Assembly (NCBI GenBank): GCA_002299245.1
Contig: DBOI01000001.1
Location: 1-24,842, forward strand
Source of the DNA: Hydrogenovibrio sp. UBA650
GTDB taxonomy: Bacteria; Pseudomonadota; Gammaproteobacteria; Thiomicrospirales; Thiomicrospiraceae
DNA length: 24,842 nt
Reading direction: 5' to 3'
The notes beneath the pieces are model-generated. The model was not told the origin of the DNA and did no database searches. It saw nothing but the letters and a program-made list of their open reading frames with translations. Positions within the stretch are counted from its first letter, which is position 1; each line of letters opens with the position of its first letter. Shown here piece after piece: positions 1 through 7,600 of this stretch. The position numbers and the translations under genes are program-made.

Positions 1-770
1 TTTGGGTCTTTGTGAGTACTGGACGCTACCCAGATAGGGCGGCTTTCAGCTGAATTATTTTGTCGCCACTGTTGAGCTTTTTCAGACAGGTCTGTATCAA
101 TTTTAATATCTGATTTTAAATTACCTAGAGTTTCGAGTTTTTCTTCGTCAGCTCCGAGTTGTAGAAATCGATCTTTGTCTTCAGGGTATTGCGCAGCAAT
201 CAAACTAGCCGAGTTTAATGTCTCTGCAATCAGTTGGCCTCCCCACTTCTGGTAACTTTTAAAAGAGCTCTGTTTCAAACGTGCATTGATCAAAGTGATT
301 GGAATCTTGTTCTGCTGGCATGCCCTGTAGAGGTTTGGCCAGACTTCAGTTTCAACCATGATGACGAGTTTGGGTTGCAGTTGTTTGATAAGGCGGTTGG
401 CTGCAAAAGAGTAGTCAAATGGCAGCAGCTGTTGTTGAATTTGAAGCGGAGAAAATTCCTCGGCGTGCCTGTAGCCTTGAATTGAGCTGTTGGTCAGAGT
501 AATTGGCAGGCCTGGATATTTTTTGTTGAGCTCTTCGAGTAACGGAAAGATTGAACGGGTTTCACCAACAGAGGCGGCATGAATCAGAATGCCTTCGGTT
601 TTTAGTGGCTGGGTTTTAAAACCAAATCGGCTGCGAAAACAGCCGGGAATCGGTTTTTGATTGTCGTTCTGTTCAAACTGTTTTGAGTCTTTACGACATT
701 TTTTCCAGGCCTGGAAAACAAAAACAGGTGATGCAAGGGTGATAAGGACGCGATATAGAAAAAGGTTCAT
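1..770 (-). CDS. waaA: 3-deoxy-D-manno-octulosonic acid (Kdo) transferase WaaA/KdtA, 3' part cut by window edge
   Basis: Transfers Kdo from CMP-Kdo to lipid IVA at the inner face of the cytoplasmic membrane. Reading from the ATG at 770 down gives 256 open codons with no stop before the edge; the family is usually about 420 residues, so the C-terminal CMP-Kdo-binding lobe lies outside. Visible landmarks are a short hydrophobic N-terminal anchor (residues 3-20), HAASVGE at 64-70 (E70 matches the conserved catalytic glutamate), VETEVWPN at 139-146, and ASSTH at the very end, which matches the family's STHxGEE region. The segment after residue 90 (TNSSIQGY) departs from the common TTTPTG form. 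It lies 39 bp downstream of kdsD on the same strand, so the two probably share a transcript; a purine-rich AAGAGAG directly precedes the ATG. Family identity is secure; activity cannot be judged from a fragment. Confidence 0.93.
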   Translation of the reverse strand, partial: MNLFLYRVLITLASPVFVFQAWKKCRKDSKQFEQNDNQKPIPGCFRSRFGFKTQPLKTEGILIHAASVGETRSIFPLLEELNKKYPGLPITLTNSSIQGYRHAEEFSPLQIQQQLLPFDYSFAANRLIKQLQPKLVIMVETEVWPNLYRACQQNKIPITLINARLKQSSFKSYQKWGGQLIAETLNSASLIAAQYPEDKDRFLQLGADEEKLETLGNLKSDIKIDTDLSEKAQQWRQNNSAESRPIWVASSTHKDP

Positions 771-809
771 CTCTCTTGCCTGATCTTGTCGTGTGTTCTC
801 TGCGCAACT

Positions 810-1751
810 CTAAGCGTTTAAATCGTAGATCTGGATTACACCGACAACCTCTTGGTTATCTTCGACTAGCAGCGAGGTGATTTTATGATTATTCATCAAC
901 TCTTCAGCTTCACTCAAACGAGCTTCACTTGAGATGGTTTTAGGATTGCTGCCCATCAGTTCTGTCGCCGTCAATTGCATAAAGTTGGCAGCATCGGTTT
1001 CCATATGGCGGCGCAGGTCTCCATCTGTGATAACGCCTTTACCTTGATCAACAATACACAGTCCCAAGCGACCTTCATTCATGACATGGATAACTTCAGT
1101 TGCCGAGGCGCTACCGCTGATTAATGGCAGGTTCTTGCTCTTCATTTCGTGTTTAACACGGGTCAGCAGTTTTCTTCCCAGTGAGCCTCCAGGGTGGAAA
1201 CGGGCAAATTCATGCGGCTGGAAGTCTCTGGCTTCCATTAGAGCAACTGCAAGAGCATCGCCCATTACCAGAGTGGCGGTTGTCGAAGAGGTTGGTGCCA
1301 GCTGATGCGGACAGGCCTCTTGAGGAACCGCTATATTCAGATGGTAATGTGAGTTTTTAGCCAGAGTTGACTCCGGTTTTCCGGTCATTGAAACAATGAC
1401 GTTGCCATTGTCTTTGAGAAAAGGTAACAGTCGAATCACTTCTTCGGTTTCACCAGAGTTGGACAGAGCAACGAACACATCGGCTGGTGAAACCATGCCT
1501 AAATCACCGTGAAAAGCTTCTCCAGGGTGCATAAAGAAACAAGGGGTACCGGTACTGGCTAGAGTGGCCATGATTTTCTTACCAATCAAACCTGACTTGC
1601 CCATGCCACAAATAACTACTCGGCCTTGAGTTTTCAAGATGGCATCAACACTGTCTGTAAAGTCGTCATCAAGTTGGCTGGTTAGATGCAAGACAGCATT
1701 TGCCTCAATTTCAAATACTCTTTGCGCAATTTGTTTATAGTCAACGCTCAT
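810..1751 (-). CDS. kdsD: D-arabinose 5-phosphate isomerase (SIS + two CBS domains)
   Basis: Interconverts ribulose-5-phosphate and arabinose-5-phosphate, the first committed step of Kdo synthesis. The 313-residue product has an N-terminal SIS sugar-phosphate isomerase domain (about 1-190) and a C-terminal CBS pair (about 200-313). ICGMGKSG (47-54) and SNSGET (97-102) are SIS phosphate-binding motifs. K52, H81, E104, E145 and H186 (in HPGGSLGRKLL) match, at a constant offset of seven, the residues I recall as functionally important in E. coli KdsD (K59, H88, E111, E152, H193). The protein stops a few residues earlier than E. coli KdsD (YDLNA end). It is first in a minus-strand pair with waaA, consistent with a Kdo operon, and is divergent from glk across 171 bp. 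No strong Shine-Dalgarno sequence precedes the ATG. KpsF and GutQ are close paralogues; linkage to waaA favours KdsD. Confidence 0.93.
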   Translation of the reverse strand: MSVDYKQIAQRVFEIEANAVLHLTSQLDDDFTDSVDAILKTQGRVVICGMGKSGLIGKKIMATLASTGTPCFFMHPGEAFHGDLGMVSPADVFVALSNSGETEEVIRLLPFLKDNGNVIVSMTGKPESTLAKNSHYHLNIAVPQEACPHQLAPTSSTTATLVMGDALAVALMEARDFQPHEFARFHPGGSLGRKLLTRVKHEMKSKNLPLISGSASATEVIHVMNEGRLGLCIVDQGKGVITDGDLRRHMETDAANFMQLTATELMGSNPKTISSEARLSEAEELMNNHKITSLLVEDNQEVVGVIQIYDLNA

Positions 1752-1922
1752 GTATCAAGAATTTCCCGTTAATAAAGTCCAAACAGACCTGTAAATATGA
1801 ATATTTGGCTATTTTATAAGATTGATCATCTTTTGTGCTGATGATTGTTTGCATTGCGGATGATTAGTGGTTAAATGAAAGTTATACATCAGTGTTTAAT
1901 GATATCTATTTCTGGAGATTAG

Positions 1923-3014
1923 ATGATATATCTTGCTGGCGATATTGGTGGAACCAAAGCATTATTGGCACTGGCTGACTATAGACCGGCAGAGTGTCGC
2001 TTTGAAATCATTCATCAAAAACGCTTTGAATGTGCAAGCTATCAATCTCTAGGCTCAATCATTAATGAATTTTTAGAGCTCAATTCAATCGATCCCTCCG
2101 AGATACAATCCGCTAGTTTTGGACTTCCCGGACCTGTCTCCAGTAGAGCCGTAGAGTTAACCAATCTTCCATGGATTGTGGATGCAGACAAACTGCAAGT
2201 TGAATGTGGTCTAAGGCAGGTTGATTTTATCAATGATTTTTACGCCGCCGCTTTGGGGGTGGAACTTCTCAAACCGAACCATGTTGAAACGATATTTGCG
2301 CCTTCAGACAGCCCAGTGGCTGCTGACGGCAATCGCCTGGTAATTGGCGCAGGAACCGGCTTGGGTGTTGCGCCAGTTTGTTATGACGGCGAGTCATATT
2401 TACCGCAGGCCTCTGAAGGTGGGCATTTTGATTTTGCTCCGATATCGGAAACCCAGCAACTGTTATTGAACTGGTTGTGGCAACGTTGGCCGCATGTTTC
2501 GTATGAAAGATTGCTATCCGGAGCGGGTTTGGAGACGCTTTATGAGTTTTTCCAGCTTTACAAAATTACCACAACCTATGACCATCAGGACGACCCTACT
2601 TCACAAAACCTTAATAAAAACAGGTTATTTGATGCTCAAAATATGAATATGGGCATAGATGTTGCAATGGGGCAACAAGTACAAGAACTGAAACTTCTTT
2701 CAGCCCCCCAAATACAGCAGGCTGCAGACAACGGCGATTCTGTAGCGCAAAAAGCAATTATTGAGTTTGTGACCATTTATGGTGCTTATGTCGGCGCTGT
2801 TGCACTGCTTTGGAATCCTCCGAATGGAATTTTTTTAGCCGGCGGGATTGCATCAAAAATTTTGAACTGGATGCGGAAACCTTATTTTACCGAGGCATAC
2901 TTGGAAAAAGGGCGAATGCAGAAAATGGTTGAATTGATTCCGGTCTCTGTGATTACTGATCAGGAATTGGGGCTTAAGGGTGCAGTTCAACACTGCATCA
3001 CTAAATCAACATAA
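1923..3014 (+). CDS. glk: Glucokinase (bacterial Glk family) with an internal insertion
   Basis: Phosphorylates free glucose with ATP to glucose-6-phosphate in the cytoplasm. GDIGGT (6-11) is the ATP phosphate-binding motif; IND at 103-105 contains the catalytic aspartate (D105, E. coli D100); GAGTGLG at 142-148 and SEGGH at 164-168 are family signatures, followed by LSGAGLETLY near 198-207. At 363 residues it is about 40 longer than E. coli Glk. Most of the excess lies in a polar stretch rich in Asn, Gln and Asp at about residues 214-256, between the LSGAGL helix and the C-terminal helices. A GGAG Shine-Dalgarno sequence sits 5 bp before the ATG. It is first in the glycogen operon, 80 bp ahead of glgC. 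The likely role is to recycle glucose released by MalQ or the GH57 enzyme during glycogen breakdown. Confidence 0.9.
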   Translation: MIYLAGDIGGTKALLALADYRPAECRFEIIHQKRFECASYQSLGSIINEFLELNSIDPSEIQSASFGLPGPVSSRAVELTNLPWIVDADKLQVECGLRQVDFINDFYAAALGVELLKPNHVETIFAPSDSPVAADGNRLVIGAGTGLGVAPVCYDGESYLPQASEGGHFDFAPISETQQLLLNWLWQRWPHVSYERLLSGAGLETLYEFFQLYKITTTYDHQDDPTSQNLNKNRLFDAQNMNMGIDVAMGQQVQELKLLSAPQIQQAADNGDSVAQKAIIEFVTIYGAYVGAVALLWNPPNGIFLAGGIASKILNWMRKPYFTEAYLEKGRMQKMVELIPVSVITDQELGLKGAVQHCITKST

Positions 3015-3094
3015 TTATAAAAATAAATAGTTAATAGGGCACAAAGAATGGACTTACTTTTTAACTTATCCATCTAATCACTGCGAGGTAGTAG

Positions 3095-4363
3095 ATGAAG
3101 TATTATTGCGAAACCAAAACATCAACAGAACTGACCAGAAATACCCTGGCTCTAGTCTTGGCTGGAGGAGAGGGAAGTCGCCTCAAAGACTTGACGCGCT
3201 GGCGTGCAAAACCGGCGGTGCCATTTGGCGGAAAGTATCGAATTATTGATTTTGTTCTCTCTAACTGTGTCAATTCTGGTATTCGTAAGATTGGTGTTTT
3301 AACGCAATACAAATCTCACTCTCTGATTCGACATATACATCGTGCCTGGAGTTTTATGCGAAATGAAGTGGGCGAGTTTGTTGAACTACTTCCCGCCCAA
3401 CAACGTGTTGATAAAGAGTGGTATAAGGGAACTGCTGATGCGCTCTACCAGAACCTGGATATTATGCGCCGACACACTCCGGAGTATGTTTTAGTCCTGG
3501 GTGGCGATCACATCTACTCGATGGATTACAGCAAAATTTTGGTTGAACATGTCAATACTGGCGCAGATGTGACCATTGGCTGTATTGAGGTGCCAAGAAT
3601 GGAGGCAACAGGCTTTGGTGTTATGTCGGTCGATGAGACCATGAAAATCACCAAGTTTACAGAGAAGCCTGCCGATCCAGATTCAATGCCTGGTAAGCCC
3701 GATAAAGCCCTAGCTTCGATGGGAATCTATATCTTTTCGACTGAGTTCCTGTTCCAAAAACTCATTGAAGACAGTGATAACCCGAATTCGTCGCGTGACT
3801 TTGGTAAAGATATTATCCCTTCTATTATCGATGAGTGGAAAGTTCAGGCTTACCCGTTTGCAGACGATAAAGGTGAACCTGTTTATTGGCGTGATGTTGG
3901 TACAGTAGAGTCGTTTTGGAAAGCGAATCTTGATCTGTGTTCAATTGAACCAGACCTCAATTTGTATGATCGCGATTGGCCAATCTGGACTTATCAGGCG
4001 CAGATGCCACCAGCTAAATTTACTTTTGATGATGAAGGTCGTCGCGGCGAAGCGATCGACTCTATGGTTGCCGGTGGCTGTATTGTTTCCGGTGCAAGAA
4101 TTAAACGTTCGGTAGTCGGTAGTGGTAGCCGTGTTCACAGCTACTCGCAAATCAAAGACTCTGTGCTGTTGCCTCGAGTTGAAGTAAAACGCAACTGTCG
4201 CATTCAAAATGCGGTAATTGATAAGGGCACGGTTGTACCTGAAGGTACTGTAATTGGAGAAGAACCAGTTGCTGATGCTGAAAGATTTTATGTTGAAGAG
4301 TCTTCGGGGATCGTCTTGGTGACGCCTGAGATGGTTGGTCAAAAACTGCATTTCTTCCGTTAA
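3095..4363 (+). CDS. glgC: Glucose-1-phosphate adenylyltransferase (ADP-glucose pyrophosphorylase)
   Basis: Makes ADP-glucose from glucose-1-phosphate and ATP, the committed and normally allosterically controlled step of glycogen synthesis. The 422-residue length is typical. The N-terminal nucleotidyltransferase domain carries LVLAGGEGSRL (about 21-31), the KPAVPFGGKYRIIDF block, GGDHIY with D138 (metal/catalytic), and FTEKP with K191, the glucose-1-phosphate-binding lysine (E. coli K195). YWRDVGT is followed by a left-handed beta-helix domain with hexapeptide-like repeats (about 305-420). A GAGG Shine-Dalgarno sequence lies 6 bp upstream of the ATG. The next gene starts 18 bp after the stop. 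Allosteric effector preference cannot be read from the sequence alone. Confidence 0.97.
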   Translation: MKYYCETKTSTELTRNTLALVLAGGEGSRLKDLTRWRAKPAVPFGGKYRIIDFVLSNCVNSGIRKIGVLTQYKSHSLIRHIHRAWSFMRNEVGEFVELLPAQQRVDKEWYKGTADALYQNLDIMRRHTPEYVLVLGGDHIYSMDYSKILVEHVNTGADVTIGCIEVPRMEATGFGVMSVDETMKITKFTEKPADPDSMPGKPDKALASMGIYIFSTEFLFQKLIEDSDNPNSSRDFGKDIIPSIIDEWKVQAYPFADDKGEPVYWRDVGTVESFWKANLDLCSIEPDLNLYDRDWPIWTYQAQMPPAKFTFDDEGRRGEAIDSMVAGGCIVSGARIKRSVVGSGSRVHSYSQIKDSVLLPRVEVKRNCRIQNAVIDKGTVVPEGTVIGEEPVADAERFYVEESSGIVLVTPEMVGQKLHFFR

Positions 4364-4381
4364 CTTACTTTAGACAGACTT

Positions 4382-6100
4382 ATGGATTCAAAAAAGATAA
4401 AAGTCGTTATTTGTTGGCATATGCATCAGCCTCACTATCGTGATGGCCTGGATGGTATTTATCGCCTCCCCTGGGTTTATCTGCACGCCATTAAAGATTA
4501 TTCCGATATGGTTTGGCACTTGGAAAACTGTCCGGCTGCCAAGGTGGTTGTAAATTTCGCCCCGGTTCTTTTAGAACAACTGGATGATTACGAACAACAG
4601 ATGCGCGCTTGGCTCGATGACGCTAAACCAATGCAGGACCCTCTGTTAAACCTTTTGGCAGGAGTCACTCCGATTCCGGAAGATTTTGATGCACGGGTTG
4701 AGATTATCAATAGTTGTCAAAAAGCCCATGCGCCTACCATGATTAATCCTTTGCCACATTTCCGCGAACTTTTGAATATGGTGAAGTGCAGAAAAGATGG
4801 TGCCTTGTTGGATAAGCGTTGTTTGACCTATCTGACAGAGAATTATTACACCGATTTGTTGATGTGGTACCACATGGCCTGGATGGGTGTGAGCCTTCGT
4901 CAATCTGACTCTCGGATTGTTGAGTTAATGGGCAAAGTGGGTCACTTTACTAAGCAAGATCAGCGCACCATTATTGAAGTAATGGCTGATTGTATCGGTT
5001 CAATTATTCCTCGCTATAAGGCTTTGATGGATAACGGCCAGATTGAGATTTCAATGACTCCCTATGGTCACCCTATTGTGCCGCTTATGATTGATTTCAA
5101 TAGTATGCGTGATGCTATGCCGGATGCACCTGCTCCACACTATGATGGTTACCCAGATGGTTACGAACGTAGTAAGTGGCATATGAAGAAAGGGGTTGAT
5201 GTCTATCAGCGTTATTTTGGTAAAAAACCAGAGGGAGTATGGCTTTCTGAAGGCGCTGTGAGCAGTACATCGGTCGGCCTGTTAGATGAGTTTGATATCA
5301 AGTGGACCGCTTCTGGTGAAGGGGTATGGCGTCACTCTTGCGAAGCGTCACAAATCGATCATCACGACTTGAATAGTAAAAAGGCGCTTTACCAACCACT
5401 GCAACACGCTTCGCAGAAATGTAATCTGTTTTTCCGCGATGATGGCCTGTCAGATCTGCTCGGTTTCCAGTATAAAGACTGGCATCCCAATGATGCAGCT
5501 AAAGACTTTGCCCAGCATATGCAGAATATCGGGAATTTCCTTGGTGACGAGGTAGAAAATCATGTGGTGTCAGTGATTCTAGACGGAGAAAATGCCTGGG
5601 AGTATTACCATGATAATGCCTGTCATTTTTTGAACGCGCTCTATTGTGAATTGACCGAACATCCTAAGCTGGAAATGACGACCTTTGCCGAAGTCGTTAA
5701 GCAGAAAATCACTCCAAGACACCTACCAACCTTAAAAGCTGGAAGCTGGGTTTATGGCTCCTTCTCGACTTGGATTGGAGATAAAGATAAAAACCGAGGA
5801 TGGGATCTTCTGGTAGAAGCCAAGCAATGTTTTGATGAGGCTGTCGCAAATAAAACTCTGGATGAAGAAGAGTTGGCGGCGGCAACTGAACAACTTGCCA
5901 TTTGTGAAGGCTCAGACTGGTTCTGGTGGTTTGGCGATTACAACCCGGGCGGTAGTGTTCAAGATTTTGATCGACTCTATCGGCGTCATTTGAAAAGGCT
6001 CTATGAGTTGTTGAAACAGACGCCGCCAGAAAGCTTAGAACAGCCTATTTCGTTTGGTGGCGGTGAGATGGAAAACTCGGGAACTATGCGAAGAAGCTAG
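4382..6100 (+). CDS. Glycoside hydrolase family 57 alpha-glucan-acting enzyme
   Basis: Retaining alpha-glucanase or glucanotransferase predicted to act on glycogen or maltodextrins in the cytoplasm; there is no signal peptide. The family 57 signature HMHQPHY is at residues 13-19. VWLSEG at 286-291 supplies E290 as probable nucleophile, and LDGEN at 400-404 supplies D401 as probable acid/base; the 111-residue spacing is reasonable for GH57. A helical C-terminal region follows, with many Trp residues (SDWFWWFGDYN near 518-528). Length is 572 residues. The gene lies 18 bp after glgC with no clear Shine-Dalgarno sequence, so translational coupling to glgC is plausible. GH57 includes alpha-amylases, amylopullulanases, 4-alpha-glucanotransferases and branching enzymes. 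Because the operon already has glgB and malQ but no glgX, an amylase or debranching role is my preferred inference. Confidence 0.88.
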   Translation: MDSKKIKVVICWHMHQPHYRDGLDGIYRLPWVYLHAIKDYSDMVWHLENCPAAKVVVNFAPVLLEQLDDYEQQMRAWLDDAKPMQDPLLNLLAGVTPIPEDFDARVEIINSCQKAHAPTMINPLPHFRELLNMVKCRKDGALLDKRCLTYLTENYYTDLLMWYHMAWMGVSLRQSDSRIVELMGKVGHFTKQDQRTIIEVMADCIGSIIPRYKALMDNGQIEISMTPYGHPIVPLMIDFNSMRDAMPDAPAPHYDGYPDGYERSKWHMKKGVDVYQRYFGKKPEGVWLSEGAVSSTSVGLLDEFDIKWTASGEGVWRHSCEASQIDHHDLNSKKALYQPLQHASQKCNLFFRDDGLSDLLGFQYKDWHPNDAAKDFAQHMQNIGNFLGDEVENHVVSVILDGENAWEYYHDNACHFLNALYCELTEHPKLEMTTFAEVVKQKITPRHLPTLKAGSWVYGSFSTWIGDKDKNRGWDLLVEAKQCFDEAVANKTLDEEELAAATEQLAICEGSDWFWWFGDYNPGGSVQDFDRLYRRHLKRLYELLKQTPPESLEQPISFGGGEMENSGTMRRS

Positions 6101-6111
6101 CAGTCTGCTAG
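6097..6111. repeat. 15-bp near-perfect palindrome over the GH57 stop codon
   Basis: CTAGCAG and CTGCTAG flank one central base. The left arm contains the TAG stop (6098-6100). As RNA it would fold as a 5-bp stem with a 5-nt loop. No T-run follows, so it is not a typical intrinsic terminator; it could slow 3' exonucleases in the 63-bp gap before malQ. Confidence 0.4.
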
Positions 6112-6163
6112 TGTCGGGTCTTATTTAATTATTTAACAGGCCTTAAGCCATTGAGAGAAAACA

Positions 6164-7561
6164 GTGACGCAAAGACAAGCAGGAGTGTTGTTACATCCGA
6201 CCAGTTTGCCAAATCATGATGGTAAACCTGGCGTTCTAAATGAGCAGGCCTGGCATTTTATCGACTGGTTACAGGATGCGGGTATGAAGATTTGGCAGGT
6301 GTTGCCACTGACAGAACCGCATATGGATTTGTCTCCCTATCAGTCGGTTTCGGCTTTTGCTATGAACCCAGCACTGCTACCGGAAGACTGGCAGCAGCAG
6401 TTCAATCCAACGATGTTTGCGCTTTACATGTCGACCCCGCCGCACTGGTTGCAGGATTACGCACTTTTTATGGCCATAAAACAAGCTCATAATGGAACTT
6501 GCTGGTCTGAGTGGCCTGATGAATTAAAATTCCGCAAAGCGGATGCTTTGAAAGAGTTTGAGGCTCAAAATAGTGAGCAGATAGAGCTTCTGAGAAAACA
6601 ACAATTCATGTTATCGCTGATTTGGAATCAGTTAAAAAAATACGCTAACCAAAAGGGTGTGGAGTTATTTGGTGATATGCCAATATTTGTGGCCTATGAC
6701 AGTGTTGATGTATGGGCCAATCCGCAACAGTTTTTGCTGGATGAGAACCTCAATCCAACAGTGGTAACCGGAGTACCGCCAGATTACTTTTCCGAAACTG
6801 GACAGCGCTGGGGTAACCCTCACTATAACTGGGAGCGAATGCAGGCTGATGGTTTTATCTGGTGGAAAGAGCGAATGCAGCAAGCCTTCTCACAGTTTGA
6901 TCTGTTGAGAATCGATCACTTTAGAGGTCTTGAAGCCGTCTGGCAAATAGATGCTGAAGAGGAGACCGCAATCAATGGAGAGTGGGTCAAGACGCCCGGT
7001 GAAGCTTTTTTAACCGAATTGAACAAGAGCTATCCAGATATGAAACTGGTGGCTGAAGATTTGGGTATCATTACCGATGAAGTGGTCGCTCTAAAGCAGA
7101 AGTTTAACCTGCCCGGTATGTCTATTTTACAGTTCGGTTTTAATGGCCTGCCGGATAACCCACACTCAATTCATGAGCAAGTCAAAAATTCGATAACCTA
7201 TACTGGAACCCACGATAATAATACAACTTTGGGCTGGTTTGATGAGCTCGAAACAGGGACAAAAACCTGGGTTTTAGAGCAGTTACAACCTCAGGTAGAA
7301 GAGGTTTTACAGGCCTGTAATTTAGAGCAGGACTACCTGCATAATATGCCTTGGTTATTGAATATTGCCGCTTTTAACAGTGTTGCTGAACGGGTAATTA
7401 TTCCAATGCAGGATATTCTCGGTCTGGGTGAGGCACACAGAATGAATATTCCGGGAACCTGTGAGAATAACTGGCGCTGGCAGTTTCAGTGGCTTCAGGT
7501 CGAAGATGAGTTAGTTACTATTCTACGACAGCTGCTAAAACAGGCCGGTAGATCTGATTAA
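6164..7561 (+). CDS. malQ: 4-alpha-glucanotransferase (amylomaltase, GH77)
   Basis: Transfers maltodextrin segments between alpha-1,4-glucans and releases glucose, making short dextrins usable by GlgP. Family motifs occur in order: an N-terminal GVLLHPTSLP, GDMPIFVAYDSVDVW, the VTGVPPDYFSETGQRWGNP acceptor-site block, LRIDHFRG with D251 as probable nucleophile, VAEDLG with E298 as probable acid/base, and GTHDNNT with D351 as the third carboxylate. The 465-residue length fits the short bacterial form; there is no long N-terminal extension like that of E. coli MalQ. Translation starts at GTG (6164), preceded by GAGAGAAAA; the conserved N-terminus begins within a few residues of it, which supports this start. 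The gene is in the operon with glgB 39 bp downstream. Confidence 0.95.
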   Translation: MTQRQAGVLLHPTSLPNHDGKPGVLNEQAWHFIDWLQDAGMKIWQVLPLTEPHMDLSPYQSVSAFAMNPALLPEDWQQQFNPTMFALYMSTPPHWLQDYALFMAIKQAHNGTCWSEWPDELKFRKADALKEFEAQNSEQIELLRKQQFMLSLIWNQLKKYANQKGVELFGDMPIFVAYDSVDVWANPQQFLLDENLNPTVVTGVPPDYFSETGQRWGNPHYNWERMQADGFIWWKERMQQAFSQFDLLRIDHFRGLEAVWQIDAEEETAINGEWVKTPGEAFLTELNKSYPDMKLVAEDLGIITDEVVALKQKFNLPGMSILQFGFNGLPDNPHSIHEQVKNSITYTGTHDNNTTLGWFDELETGTKTWVLEQLQPQVEEVLQACNLEQDYLHNMPWLLNIAAFNSVAERVIIPMQDILGLGEAHRMNIPGTCENNWRWQFQWLQVEDELVTILRQLLKQAGRSD

Positions 7562-7600
7562 CAAAGAATCGAATTTAATTTATATAGTAAGAGCAAACAT

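Noticed and set aside
234..485. Plus-strand 83-codon frame
   Set aside because: It lies antisense inside waaA, whose WaaA motifs are clear on the minus strand; the frame shows no domain.
1752..1922. Promoters for kdsD and glk in the divergent spacer
   Set aside because: Several AT-rich hexamers exist (for example TATACA near 1883 and TTAAAT near 1871) but none has a -35 partner good enough to call.
3941..4351. Minus-strand 136-codon frame inside glgC
   Set aside because: Complete antisense overlap with a well-conserved gene, no recognisable domain, no ribosome site.
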